DNA of 64,000 nt from Ptiloglossa arizonensis (GCF_051014685.1 NW_027478385.1:7130001-7194000), one strand, 5' to 3'. Counted from the stretch's first letter, positions 13,801 through 26,176 are shown. Numbers and translations are program-made. Notes: generated by a model not told the origin, from the letters alone.

Positions 13801-16800
13801 ATTCTGCTGCTTCAAACGCTTAACCAGAATGGCCTAGAGAAAAAACACACATACCGTTGTAATCGGGCGAGTTTCTACTTTCCAATGCAATAGGAATTTT
13901 TGGGTTAGGCCAATCCGTTCGCGAGATATGAGAGTTTGAAGCTAAGAAATGGTTGAGAAGAGAACAAATTTTTCGCAATTCTGCTGCTCCAAACGCTTAA
14001 CCAGAATGGCCTAGGGAAAAAATACACATACCGTTGTAATCGGGCGAGTTTCTACTTTCAGATGCAATAGGAATTTCTTGGTTAGGTCAATCCGTTCGCG
14101 AGATATGGGAGTTTGAAGCCAAGAAATGTTTGGGAAGGCAACAAATTTTTCGCAATTCTGCTGCTCCAAACGCTTAACCAGAATGGCCTAGGGAATAAAT
14201 ACACATACCGTTGTAATCGGGCGAGTTTCTACTTTCAGATGCAATAGGAATTTTTGGGTTAGGTCAATCCGTTCGCGAGATATGGGAGTTTGAAGCCAAG
14301 AAATGGTTGAGAAGGCAAAAAATTTTTCTCAATTCTGCTGCTTCAAACGCTTAGCCAGAATGGCCTAGGGTAAAAATACACATACCATTGTAATCGGGCG
14401 AGTTTCTACTTTCCAATGCAATAGGAATTTTTGGGTTTGGCCAATCCGTTCGCGAGATATGAGAGTTTGAAGCTAAGAAATGGTTGAGAAGAGAACAAAT
14501 TTTTCGCAATTCTGCTGCTCCAAACGCTTAACCAGAATGGCCTAGGGAAAAAATACGCATACCGTTCTAAACGGGCGAGTTTCTACTTTCAGACGCAGCA
14601 GGAATGTTTGGGTTTGGTCAATCCGTTCGCGAGATATGGGAGTTTGAAGCTTAGAAATGGTTGAGAAGACAACAAATTTTTCGCAATTCTGCAGCTCCAA
14701 ACGCTTAACCAGAATGGCCTAGGGAAAAAATACACGTACCGTTGTAATCGGGCGAGATTCTACTTTCAAATGCAATAGGAATTTTTGGGTTAGGCCAATT
14801 CCTTCGCGAGATATGGGAGTTTGAAGCCAAGAAACGGTTGAGAAGGCAACAAATTTTTCTCAATTCTGCTGCTTCAAACGCTTAACCAGAATGGCCTAGG
14901 GAAAAAACACACATACCGTTGTAATCGGGCGAGTTTCTACTTTCCAATGCAATAGGAATTTTTGGGTTAGGCCAATCCGTTCGCGAGATATGAGAGTTTG
15001 AAGCTAAGAAATGGTTGAGAAGAGAACAAATTTTTCGCAATTCTGCTGCTCCAAACGCTTAACCAGAATGGCCTAGGGAAAAAATACACATACCGTTGTA
15101 ATCGGGCGAGTTTCTACTTTCAGATGCAATAGGAATTTCTTGGTTAGGTCAATCCGTTCGCGAGATATGGGAGTTTGAAGCCAAGAAATGTTTGGGAAGG
15201 CAACAAATTTTTCGCAATTCTGCTGCTCCAAACGCTTAACCAGAATGGCCTAGGGAAAAAATACACATACCGTTGTAATTGGGCGAGTTTCTACTTTCAG
15301 ATGCAATAGGAATTTTTGGGTTAGGTCAATCCGTTCGCGAGATATGGACTTTGAAGCTAAGAAATGGTTGACAATACAACAAATTTTTCGCAATTCTGCT
15401 GCCCCAATCGCTTAACCAAAATGGCCTAGGGGAAAAATACACGTACCGTTGTAATCGGGCGAGATTCTACTTTCAAATGCAATAGGAATTTTTGGGTTAG
15501 GCCAATTCCTTCGCGAGATATGGGAGTTTGAAGCCAAGAAATGGTTGAGAAGGCAAAAAATTTTTCTCAATTCTGCTGCTTCAAACGCTTAACCAGAATG
15601 GCCTAGGGAAAAAACACACATACCGTTGTAATCGGGCGAGTTTCTACTTTCAAATGCACTAGGAATTTTTGTGTTATGTCAATCCGTTCGCGAGATATGG
15701 GAGTTTGAAGCTTAGAAATGGTTGAGAAGACAACAAATTTTTCGCAATTCTGCAGCTCCAAACGCTTAACCAGAATGGCCTAGGGAAAAAATACACATAC
15801 CGTTGTAATCGGGCGAGTTTCTACTTTCCAATGCAATAGGAATTTTTGGGTTAGGCCAATCCGTTCGCGAGATATGAGAGTTTGAAGCTAAGAAATGGTT
15901 GAGAAGAGAACAAATTTTTCGCAATTCTGCTGCTCCAAACGCTTAACCAGAATGGCCTAGGGAAAAAATACAAATACCGTTGTAATCGGGCGAGTTTCTA
16001 CTTTCAGATGCAATAGGAATTTCTTGGTTAGGTCAATCCGTTCGCGAGATATGGGAGTTTGAAGCCAAGAAATGTTTGGGAAGGCAACAAATTTTTCGCA
16101 ATTCTGCTGCTCCAAACGCTTAACCAGAATGGCCTAGGGAATAAATACACATACCGTTGTAATCGGGCGAGTTTCTACTTTCAGATGCAATAGGAATTTT
16201 TGGGTTAGGTCAATCCGTTCGCGAGATATGGGAGTTTGAAGCCAAGAAATGGTTGAGAAGGCAAAAAATTTTTCTCAATTCTGCTGCTTCAAACGCTTAA
16301 CCAGAATGGCCTAGGGTAAAAATACACATACCATTGTAATCGGGCGAGTTTCTGCTTTCCAATGCAATAGGAATTTTTGGGTTTGGCCAATCCGTTCGCG
16401 AGATATGAGAGTTTGAAGCTAAGAAATGGTTGAGAAGAGAACAAATTTTTCGCAATTCTGCTGCTCCAAACGCTTAACCAGAATGGCCTAGGGAAAAAAT
16501 ACGCATACCGTTCTAAACGGGCGAGTTTCCACTTTCAGACGCAGCAGGAATGTTTGGGTTTGGTCAATCCGTTCGCGAGATATGGGAGTTTGAAGCTTAG
16601 AAATGGTTGAGAAGACAACAAATTTTTCGCAATTCTGCAGCTCCAAACGCTTAACCAGAATGGCCTAGGGAAAAAATACACGTACCGTTGTAATCGGGCG
16701 AGATTCTACTTTCAAATGCAATAGGAATTTTTGGGTTAGGCCAATTCCTTCGCGAGATATGGGAGTTTGAAGCCAAGAAATGGTTGAGAAGGCAACAAAT

Positions 16801-19032
16801 TTTTCTCAATTCTGCTGCTTCAAACGCTTAACCAGAATGGCCTAGGGAAAAAACACACATACCGTTGTAATCGGGCGAGTTTCTACTTTCCAATGCAATA
16901 GGAATTTTTGGGTTAGGCCAATCCGTTCGCGAGATATGAGAGTTTGAAGCTAAGAAATGGTTGAGAAGAGAACAAATTTTTCGCAATTCTGCTGCTCCAA
17001 ACGCTTAACCAGAATGGCCTAGGGAAAAAATACACATACCGTTGTAATCGGGCGAGTTTCTACTTTCAGATGCAATAGGAATTTCTTGGTTAGGTCAATC
17101 CGTTCGCGAGATATGGGAGTTTGAAGCCAAGAAATGTTTGGGAAGGCAACAAATTTTTCGCAATTCTGCTGCTCCAAACGCTTAACCAGAATGGCCTAGG
17201 GAAAAAATACACATACCGTTGTAATTGGGCGAGTTTCTACTTTCAGATGCAATAGGAATTTTTGGGTTAGGTCAATCCGTTCGCGAGATATGGACTTTGA
17301 AGCTAAGAAATGGTTGACAATACAACAAATTTTTCGCAATTCTGCTGCCCCAATCGCTTAACCAAAATGGCCTAGGGGAAAAATACACGTACCGTTGTAA
17401 TCGGGCGAGATTCTACTTTCAAATGCAATAGGAATTTTTGGGTTAGGCCAATTCCTTCGCGAGATATGGGAGTTTGAAGCCAAGAAATGGTTGAGAAGGC
17501 AAAAAATTTTTCTCAATTCTGCTGCTTCAAACGCTTAACCAGAATGGCCTAGGGAAAAAACACACATACCGTTGTAATCGGGCGAGTTTCTACTTTCCAA
17601 TGCAATAGGAATTTTTGGGTTAGGCCAATCCGTTCGCGAGATATGAGAGTTTGAAGCTAAGAAATGGTTGAGAAGAGAACAAATTTTTCGCAATTCTGCT
17701 GCTCCAAACGCTTAACCAGAATGGCCTAGGGAAAAAATACACATACCGTTGTAATCGGGCGAGTTTCTACTTTCAGATGCAATAGGAATTTCTTGGTTAG
17801 GTCAATCCGTTCGCGAGATATGGGAGTTTGAAGCCAAGAAATGTTTGGGAAGGCAACAAATTTTTCGCAATTCTGCTGCTCCAAACGCTTAACCAGAATG
17901 GCCTAGGGAATAAATACACATACCGTTGTAATCGGGCGAGTTTCTACTTTCAGATGCAATAGGAATTTTTGGGTTAGGTCAATCCGTTCGCGAGATATGG
18001 GAGTTTGAAGCCAAGAAATGGTTGAGAAGGCAAAAAATTTTTCTCAATTCTGCTGCTTCAAACGCTTAACCAGAATGGCCTAGGGTAAAAATACACATAC
18101 CATTGTAATCGGGCGAGTTTCTACTTTCCAATGCAATAGGAATTTTTGGGTTTGGCCAATCCGTTCGCGAGATATGAGAGTTTGAAGCTAAGAAATGGTT
18201 GAGAAGAGAACAAATTTTTCGCAATTCTGCTGCTCCAAACGCTTAACCAGAATGGCCTAGGGAAAAAATACGCATACCGTTCTAAACGGGCGAGTTTCTA
18301 CTTTCAGACGCAGCAGGAATGTTTGGGTTTGGTCAATCCGTTCGCGAGATATGGGAGTTTGAAGCTTAGAAATGGTTGAGAAGACAACAAATTTTTCGCA
18401 ATTCTGCAGCTCCAAACGCTTAACCAGAATGGCCTAGGGAAAAAATACACGTACCGTTGTAATCGGGCGAGATTCTACTTTCAAATGCAATAGGAATTTT
18501 TGGGTTAGGCCAATTCCTTCGCGAGATATGGGAGTTTGAAGCCAAGAAACGGTTGAGAAGGCAACAAATTTTTCTCAATTCTGCTGCTTCAAACGCTTAA
18601 CCAGAATGGCCTAGGGAAAAAACACACATACCGTTGTAATCGGGCGAGTTTCTACTTTCCAATGCAATAGGAATTTTTGGGTTAGGCCAATCCGTTCGCG
18701 AGATATGAGAGTTTGAAGCTAAGAAATGGTTGAGAAGAGAACAAATTTTTCGCAATTCTGCTGCTCCAAACGCTTAACCAGAATGGCCTAGGGAAAAAAT
18801 ACACATACCGTTGTAATCGGGCGAGTTTCTACTTTCAGATGCAATAGGAATTTCTTGGTTAGGTCAATCCGTTCGCGAGATATGGGAGTTTGAAGCCAAG
18901 AAATGTTTGGGAAGGCAACAAATTTTTCGCAATTCTGCTGCTCCAAACGCTTACCCAGAATGGCCTAGGGAAAAAATACACATACCGTTGTAATTGGGCG
19001 AGTTTCTACTTTCAGATGCAATAGGAATTTTT
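10815..19032 (+). repeat. 3,715-bp (21-monomer) super-higher-order repeat, ~2.2 copies
   Basis: An 11-monomer unit (1,946 bp) and a 10-monomer unit (1,769 bp) alternate, and each pair repeats at 3,715 bp. Independent markers agree. CGTTCTAAAC recurs at 10,848/14,563/18,278 and 12,794/16,509. TTTCCACTTTCAGACG occurs at ~12,805 and ~16,520 but not in the 14.5-kb and 18.3-kb units. CAAATGCACTAGG occurs at 11,936 and 15,651. GAAACGGTTGAG occurs at 14,831 and 18,546. Copies run ~10,815-14,529, 14,530-18,244 and a partial one from 18,245. The 10- and 11-monomer units differ mainly by one extra monomer. Confidence 0.88.
11936..12112 (+). repeat. Extra monomer that converts the 10-mer into the 11-mer unit
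   Basis: In the 11-monomer units a monomer beginning CAAATGCACTAGG and containing TTTTTGTGTTATGTC, GAAGCTTAG and CTGCAGCTCC is interposed before the TTTCCAATGC monomer. The 10-monomer units (for example at ~13,880) go directly to TTTCCAATGC. The same extra monomer appears one super-period later at 15,651-15,827. TTTTTGTGTTATGTC is otherwise characteristic of domain I and of the 22.6-23.7 kb island. Confidence 0.8.
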
Positions 19033-19917
19033 GGGTTTGGCCAATCCGTTCGCGAGATATGAGAGTTTGAAGCTAAGAAATGGTTGAGAAGAGAACAAAT
19101 TTTTCGCAATTCTGCTGCTCCAAACGCTTAACCAGAATGGCCTAGGGAAAAAATACGCATACCGTTCTAAACGGGCGAGTTTCTACTTTCAGACGCAGCA
19201 GGAATGTTTGGGTTTGGTCAATCCGTTCGCGAGATATGGGAGTTTGAAGCTTAGAAATGGTTGAGAAGACAACAAATTTTTCGCAATTCTGCAGCTCCAA
19301 ACGCTTAACCAGAATGGCCTAGGGAAAAAATACACGTACCGTTGTAATCGGGCGAGATTCTACTTTCAAATGCAATAGGAATTTTTGGGTTAGGCCAATT
19401 CCTTCGCGAGATATGGGAGTTTGAAGCCAAGAAACGGTTGAGAAGGCAACAAATTTTTCTCAATTCTGCTGCTTCAAACGCTTAACCAGAATGGCCTAGG
19501 GAAAAAACACACATACCGTTGTAATCGGGCGAGTTTCTACTTTCCAATGCAATAGGAATTTTTGGGTTAGGCCAATCCGTTCGCGAGATATGAGAGTTTG
19601 AAGCTAAGAAATGGTTGAGAAGAGAACAAATTTTTCGCAATTCTGCTGCTCCAAACGCTTAACCAGAATGGCCTAGGGAAAAAATACACATACCGTTGTA
19701 ATCGGGCGAGTTTCTACTTTCAGATGCAATAGGAATTTCTTGGTTAGGTCAATCCGTTCGCGAGATATGGGAGTTTGAAGCCAAGAAATGTTTGGGAAGG
19801 CAACAAATTTTTCGCAATTCTGCTGCTCCAAACGCTTACCCAGAATGGCCTAGGGAAAAAATACACATACCGTTGTAATTGGGCGAGTTTCTACTTTCAG
19901 ATGCAATAGGAATTTTT
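18148..19917 (+). repeat. 885-bp (5-monomer) tandem duplication with hybrid junction
   Basis: The GGGTTTGGCC junction at 18,148 recurs at 19,033, GAAACGGTTGAG recurs at 18,546 and 19,431, and the rare CGCTTACCCAG recurs at ~18,949 and ~19,834, all at offset 885. The junction monomer is mosaic. Its left part carries the TAATTGGGCGAG/TTTCAGATGC variants and its right part the GGGTTTGGCCAATCC variants, so the exchange lies within the shared stretch ~19,017-19,036. The copies look almost identical, so the event is recent. Confidence 0.88.
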
Positions 19918-20850
19918 GGGTTAGGTCAATCCGTTCGCGAGATATGGACTTTGAAGCTAAGAAATGGTTGACAATACAACAAATTTTTCGCAATTCTGCT
20001 GCCCCAATCGCTTAACCAAAATGGCCTAGGGGAAAAATACACGTACCGTTGTAATCGGGCGAGATTCTACTTTCAAATGCAATAGGAATTTTTGGGTTAG
20101 GCCAATTCCTTCGCGAGATATGGGAGTTTGAAGCCAAGAAATGGTTGAGAAGGCAAAAAATTTTTCTCAATTCTGCTGCTTCAAACGCTTAACCAGAATG
20201 GCCTAGGGAAAAAACACACATACCGTTGTAATCGGGCGAGTTTCTACTTTCCAATGCAATAGGAATTTTTGGGTTAGGCCAATCCGTTCGCGAGATATGA
20301 GAGTTTGAAGCTAAGAAATGGTTGAGAAGAGAACAAATTTTTCGCAATTCTGCTGCTCCTAACGCTTAACCAGAATGGCCTAGGGAAAAAATACACATAC
20401 CGTTGTAATCGGGCGAGTTTCTACTTTCAGATGCAATAGGAATTTCTTGGTTAGGTCAATCCGTTCGCGAGATATGGGAGTTTGAAGCCAAGAAATGTTT
20501 GGGAAGGCAACAAATTTTTCGCAATTCTGCTGCTCCAAACGCTTAACCAGAATGGCCTAGGGAATAAATACACATGCCGTTGAAATCGGGCGAGTTTCTA
20601 CTTTCAGATGCAATAGGAATTTTTGGGTTAGGTCAATCCGTTCGCGAGATATGGGAGTTTGAAGCCAAGAAATGGTTGAGAAGGCAAAAAATTTTTCTCA
20701 ATTCTGCTGCTTCAAACGCTTAACCAGAATGGCCTAGGGTAAAAATACACATACCATTGTAATCGGGCGAGTTCCTACTTTCCAATGCAATAGGAATTTT
20801 TGGGTTTGGCCAATCCGTTCGCGAGATATGAGAGTTTGAAGCTAAGAAAT

Positions 20851-20864
20851 GGTTGGAAAAAAAC
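20851..20864 (+). other. Aberrant A-rich monomer segment
   Basis: Where sister monomers read GGTTGAGAAGAGAAC, this one reads GGTTGGAAAAAAAC, one base shorter and with a 7-A run. I saw no similar change in any other monomer. It is either a private slippage or substitution cluster, or a homopolymer-type sequencing or consensus error. Confidence 0.6.
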
Positions 20865-22589
20865 AAATTTTTCGCAATTCTGCTGCTCCAAACGCTTAAC
20901 CAGAATGGCCTAGGGAAAAAATACGCATACCGTTCTAAACGGGCGAGTTTCTACTTTCAGACGCAGCAGGAATGTTTGGGTTTGGTCAATCCGTTCGCGA
21001 GATATGGGAGTTTGAAGCTTAGAAATGGTTGAGAAGACAACAAATTTTTCGCAATTCTGCTGCTCCAAACGCTTAACCAGAATGGCCTAGGGAAAAAATA
21101 CACATACCGTTGTAATTGGGCGAGTTTCTATTTTCAGATGCAATAGGAATTTTTGGGTTAGGTCAATCCGTTCGCGAGATATGGACTTTGAAGCTAAGAA
21201 ATGGTTTACAATACAACAAATTTTTCGCAATTCTGCTGCCCCAATCGCTTAACCAAAATGGCCTAGGGGAAAAATACACGTACCGTTGTAATCGGGCGAG
21301 ATTCTACTTTCAAATGCAATAGGAATTTTTGGGTTAGGCCAATTCCTTCGCGAGATATGGGAGTTTGAAGCCAAGAAATGGTTGAGAAGGCAAAAAATTT
21401 TTCTCAATTCTGCTGCTTCAAACGCTTAACCAGAATGGCCTAGGGAAAAAACACACATACCGTTGTAATCGGGCGAGTTTCTACTTTCCAATGCAATAGG
21501 AATTTTTGGGTTAGGCCAATCCGTTCGCGAGATATGAGAGTTTGAAGCTAAGAAATGGTTGAGAAGAGAACAAATTTTTCGCAATTCTGCTGCTCCAAAC
21601 GCTTAACCAGTATGGCCTAGGGAAAAAATACACATACCGTTGTAATCGGGCGAGTTTCTACTTTCAGATGCAATAGGAATTTCTTGGTTAGGTCAATCCG
21701 TTCGCGAGATATGGGAGTTTGAAGCCAAGAAATGTTTGGGAAGGCAACAAATTTTTCGCAATTCTGCTGCTCCAAACGCTTAACCAGAACGGCCTAGGGA
21801 ATAAATACACATACCGTTGTAATCGGGCGAGTTTCTACTTTCCAATGCAATAGGAATTTTTGGGTTAGGCCAATCCGTTCGCGAGATATGGGAGTTTGAA
21901 GCCAAGAAATGGTTGAGAAGGCAAAAAATTTTTCTCAATTCTGCTGCTTCAAACGCTTAACCAGAATGGCCTAGGGTAAAAATACACATACCATTGTAAT
22001 CGGGCGAGTTTCTACTTTCCAATGCAATAGGAATTTTTGGGTTTGGCCAATCCGTTCGCGAGATATGAGAGTTTGAAGCTAAGAAATGGTTGAGAAGAGA
22101 ACAAATTTTTCGCAATTCTGCTGCTCCAAACGCTTAACCAGAATGGCCTAGGGAAAAAATACGCATACCGTTCTAAACGGGCGAGTTTCTACTTTCAGAC
22201 GCAGCAGGAATGTTTGGGTTTGGTCAATCCGTTCGCGAGATATGGGAGTTTGAAGCTTAGAAATGGTTGAGAAGACAACAAATTTTTCGCAATTCTGCTG
22301 CTCCAAACGCTTAACCAGAATGGCCTAGGGAAAAAAATACACATACCGTTGTAATTGGGCGAGTTTCTACTTTCAGATGCAATAGGAATTTTTGGGTTAG
22401 GTCAATCCGTTCGCGAGATATGGACTTTGAAGCTAAGAAATGGTTGACAATACAACAAATTTTTCGCAATTCTGCTGCCCCAATCGCTTAACCAAAATGG
22501 CCTAGGGGAAAAATAAACGTACCGTTGTAATCGGGCGAGATTCTACTTACAAATGCAATAGGAATTTTTGGGTTAGGCCAATTCCTTCG

Positions 22590-23700
22590 CGAGATATGAG
22601 AGTTTGAAGCTAAGAAATGTTTGAGAAGAGAACAAATTTTTCGTAATTCTGCTGCTCCAAACGCTTAACCAGAATGGCCTAGGGAAAAAATACACAAACC
22701 GTTGTAATCGGGCGAGTTTCTACGTTCAGTTACAATAGGAATTTTTGGGTTAGGTCAATCCGTTCGGGAGATATGGGAGTTTCAAGCCAAGAAATGGTTG
22801 AGAAGGCAAAAAATTTTTCGCAATTCTGCTGCTCCAAACGCTTAACCAGAATGGCCTAGGGAAAAAATACGCATACCGTTGTAATCGGGCGAGTTTCTAC
22901 TTTCAGTTACAATAGGAATTTTTGGGTTAGGTCAATCTGTTCGCGAGGTATGGGACTTTGAAGCTAAGAAATGGTTGACAAGACAACAAATTTTTCGCAC
23001 TTCTGCTGCTCTAATCGCTTAACCAGAATGGCCTAGGGGAAAAATACACGTACCGTTGTAATCGGGAGAGTTTCTACTTTCAAATGCACTAGGAATTTTT
23101 GTGTTATGTCAATCCGTTCGCGAGATATGGTAGTTTGAAGCTAAGAAATGGTTGAGAAGAGAACAAATTTTTCGCAATTCTGCTGCTCCAAACGCTTAAC
23201 CAGAATGGCCTAGGGAAAAAATACGCATACCGTTGTAATCGGGCGAGTTTCTACTTTCAGTTACAATAGGAATTTTTGGGTTAGGTCAATCTGTTCGCGA
23301 GGTATGGGACTTTGAAGCTAAGAAATGGTTGACAAGACAACAAATTTTTCGCAATTCTGCTGCTCTAATCGCTTAACCAGAATGGCCTAGGGGAAAAATA
23401 CACGTACCGTTGTAATCGGGCGAGTTTCTACTTTCAAATGCACTAGGAATTTTTGTGTTATGTCAATCCGTTCGCGAGATATGGGACTTTGAAGCTAAGA
23501 AATGGTTGAGAAGACAACAAATTTTTCGCAATTCTGCTGCTCCAAACGTTTAACCAGAATGGGCAAGGGAAAAAATACACAAACCGTTGTAATCGGGCGA
23601 GTTTCTACTTTCAGTTACAATAGGAATTTTTGGGTTAGGTCAATCCGTTCGCGAGATATGGGAGTTTGAAGCCAAGAAATGGTTGAGAAGGCAAAAAATT
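22590..23700 (+). repeat. Island of ~6 domain-I-like monomers inside domain II
   Basis: Between two stretches of domain II HOR, about six monomers carry CAGTTACAATAGG, GTTGACAAGACAAC, CTCTAATCGC and TTTTTGTGTTATGTC, which are typical of domain I and otherwise rare here. A 354-bp (2-monomer) duplication lies within it: CAATCTGTTCGCGAGG is at 22,933 and 23,287. The left boundary (~22,590) is a mosaic monomer that starts as the GGCCAATTCCTTCGCGAG type and continues as GAGAGTTTGAAGC. The right boundary is at ~23,695, where TTCTCAATTCTGCTGCTTC resumes. Confidence 0.75.
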
Positions 23701-26176
23701 TTTCTCAATTCTGCTGCTTCAAACGCTTAACCAGAATGGTCTAGGGAAGAAACACACATACCGTTGTAATCGGGCGAGTTTCTACTTTCCAATGCAATAG
23801 GAATTTTTGGGTTAGGCCAATCCGTTCGCGAGATACGAGAGTTTGAAGCTAAGAAATGGTTGAGAAGAGAACAAATTTTTCGCAATTCTGCTGCTCCAAA
23901 CGCTTAACCAGAATGGCCTAGGGAAAAAATACACATACCGTTGTAATCGGGCGAGTTTCTACTTTCAGATGCAATAGGAATTTCTTGGTTAGGTCAATCG
24001 GTTCGCGAGATATGGGAGTTTGAAGCCAAGAAATGTTTGGGAAGGCAACAAACTTTTCGCAATTCTGCTGCTCCAAACGTTTAACCAGAATGGCCTAGGG
24101 AATAAATACACATACCGTTGTAATCGGGCGAGTTTCTACTTTCAGATGCAATAGGAATTTTTGGGTTTGGCAAATCCGTTCGCGAGATATGAGAGTTTGA
24201 AGCTAAGAAATGGTTGAGAAGAGAACAAATTTTTCGCAATTCTGCTGCTCCAAACGCTTAACCAGAATGGCCTAGGGAAAAAATACGCATTCCGTTCTAA
24301 ACGGGCGAGTTTCTACTTTCAGACGCAGCAGGAATGTTTGGGTTAGGTCAATCCGTTCGCGAGATATGGACTTTGAAGCTAAGAAATGGTTGACAATACA
24401 ACAAATATTTCGCAATTCTGCTGCCCCAATCGCTTAACCAAAATGGCCTAGGGGAAAAATACACGTACCGTTGTAATCGGGCGAGATTCTACTTTCAAAT
24501 ACAATAGGAATTTTTGGGTTAGGCCAATTCCTTCGCGAGATATGGGAGTTTGAAGCCAAGAAATGGTTGAGAAGGCAAAAAATTTTTCTCAATTCTGCTG
24601 CTTCAAACGCTTAACCAGAATGGCCAAGGGAAAAAACACACATACCGTTGTAATCGGGCGAGTTTCTACTTTCCAATGCAATAGGAATTTTTGGGTTAGG
24701 CCAATCCGTTCGCGAGATATGAGAGTTTGAAGCTAAGAAATGGTTGAGAAGAGAACAAATTTTTCGCAATTCTGCTGCTCCAAACGCTTAACCAGAATGG
24801 CCTAGGGAAAAAATACACATACCGTTGTAATCGGGCGAGTTTCTACTTTCAGATGCAATAGGAATTTCTTGGTTAGGTCAATCCGTTCGCGAGATATGGG
24901 AGTTTGAAGCCAAGAAATGTTTGGGAAGGCAACAAATTTTTCTCAATTCTGCTGCTTCAAACGCTTAACCAGAATGGTCTAGGGAAGAAACACACATACC
25001 GTTGTAATCGGGCGAGTTTCTACTTTCCAATGCAATAGGAATTTTTGGGTTAGGCCAATCCGTTCGCGAGATACGAGAGTTTGAAGCTAAGAAATGGTTG
25101 AGAAGAGAACAAATTTTTCGCAATTCTGCTGCTCCAAACGCTTAACCAGAATGGCCTAGGGAAAAAATACACATACCGTTGTAATCGGGCGAGTTTCTAC
25201 TTTCAGATGCAATAGGAATTTCTTGGTTAGGTCAATCGGTTCGCGAGATATGGGAGTTTGAAGCCAAGAAATGTTTGGGAAGGCAACAAATTTTTCGCAA
25301 TTCTGCTGCTCCAAACGTTTAACCAGAATGGCCTAGGGAATAAATACACATACCGTTGTAATCGGGCGAGTTTCTACTTTCAGATGCAATAGGAATTTTT
25401 GGGTTTGGCCAATCCGTTCGCGAGATATGAGAGTTTGAAGCTAAGAAATGGTTGAGAAGAGAACAAATTTTTCGCAATTCTGCTGCTCCAAACGCTTAAC
25501 CAGAATGGCCTAGGGAAAAAATACGCATTCCGTTCTAAACGGGCGAGTTTCTACTTTCAGACGCAGCAGGAATGTTTGGGTTAGGTCAATCCGTTCGCGA
25601 GATATGGACTTTGAAGCTAAGAAATGGTTGACAATACAACAAATATTTCGCAATTCTGCTGCCCCAATCGCTTAACCAAAATGGCCTAGGGGAAAAATAC
25701 ACGTACCGTTGTAATCGGGCGAGATTCTACTTTCAAATACAATAGGAATTTTTGGGTTAGGCCAATTCCTTCGCGAGATATGAGAGTTTGAAGCCAAGAA
25801 ATGGTTGAGAAGGCAAAAAATTTTTCTCAATTCTGCTGCTTCAAACGCTTAACCAGAATAGCCAAGGGAAAAAACACACATACCGTTGTAATCGGGCGAG
25901 TTTCTACTTTCCAATGCAATAGGAATTTTTGGGTTAGGCCAATCCGTTCGCGAGATATGAGAGTTTGAAGCTAAGAAATGGTTGAGAAGAGAACAAATTT
26001 TTCGCAATTCTGCTGCTCCAAACGCTTAACCAGAATGGCCTAGGGAAAAAATACACATACCGTTGTAATCGGGCGAGTTTCTACTTTCAGATGCAATAGG
26101 AATTTCTTGGTTAGGTCAATCCGTTCGCGAGATATGGGAGTTTGAAGCCAAGAAATGTTTGGGAAGGCAACAAATT
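23701..26176 (+). repeat. 1,238-bp (7-monomer) tandem duplication
   Basis: Copy A is ~23,701-24,938 and copy B ~24,939-26,176. Both begin TTCTCAATTCTGCTGCTTC with the rare GGTCTAGGGAAGAAAC and GAGATACGAGAG variants, and both contain CATTCCGTTCTAAACGGG (24,293/25,531). I count only a handful of differences, for example CAAACTTTTCG vs CAAATTTTTCG near 24,050 and GGCAAATCC vs GGCCAATCC near 24,170. The junction monomer at ~24,910-24,960 is mosaic: the AATGTTTGGGAAGGCAAC left part, normally followed by TTCGCAATTC, is instead followed by TTCTCAATTC. Confidence 0.9.
24290..24306 (+). promoter_or_regulatory. One of the closest CENP-B-box-like variants
   Basis: TTCCGTTCTAAACGGGC matches the human box at 13 of 17 positions and at 8 of 9 essential bases (the miss is the second T). 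A copy lies at 25,528-25,544 in the 1,238-bp duplicate. Variants with 8 of 9 essential bases also occur at 34,550-34,566, 36,496-36,512, 56,487-56,503 and 58,080-58,096. The last two have the form TATCGTTGTAATCGGGC, which restores the second T but not the first. None of the variants I saw restores both. Confidence 0.4.

Larger units (their letters stand above)
9880..22590 (+). repeat. Satellite domain II (left part): 10/11-monomer higher-order repeats
   Basis: About 72 monomers belonging to a fixed set of variants recurring in the same order. Diagnostic variants are TTCTCAATTCTGCTGCTTC, TTTCCAATGCAATAGG, AATTTCTTGGTTAGG with AATGTTTGGGAAGGCAAC, AGGGAATAAATAC, GGGTAAAAATACAC with ACCATTGTAATC, CGCATACCGTTCTAAACGGG, CTGCAGCTCC and CTGCCCCAATCGC with ACCAAAATGG. 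Using CGTTCTAAAC as anchor (10,671; 10,848; 12,794; 14,563; 16,509; 18,278; 19,163; 20,931; 22,169), the intervals are 177, 1946, 1769, 1946, 1769, 885, 1768 and 1238 bp. All equal whole numbers of monomers minus 0-2 bases. The right end is irregular, with shorter units. Confidence 0.92.
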
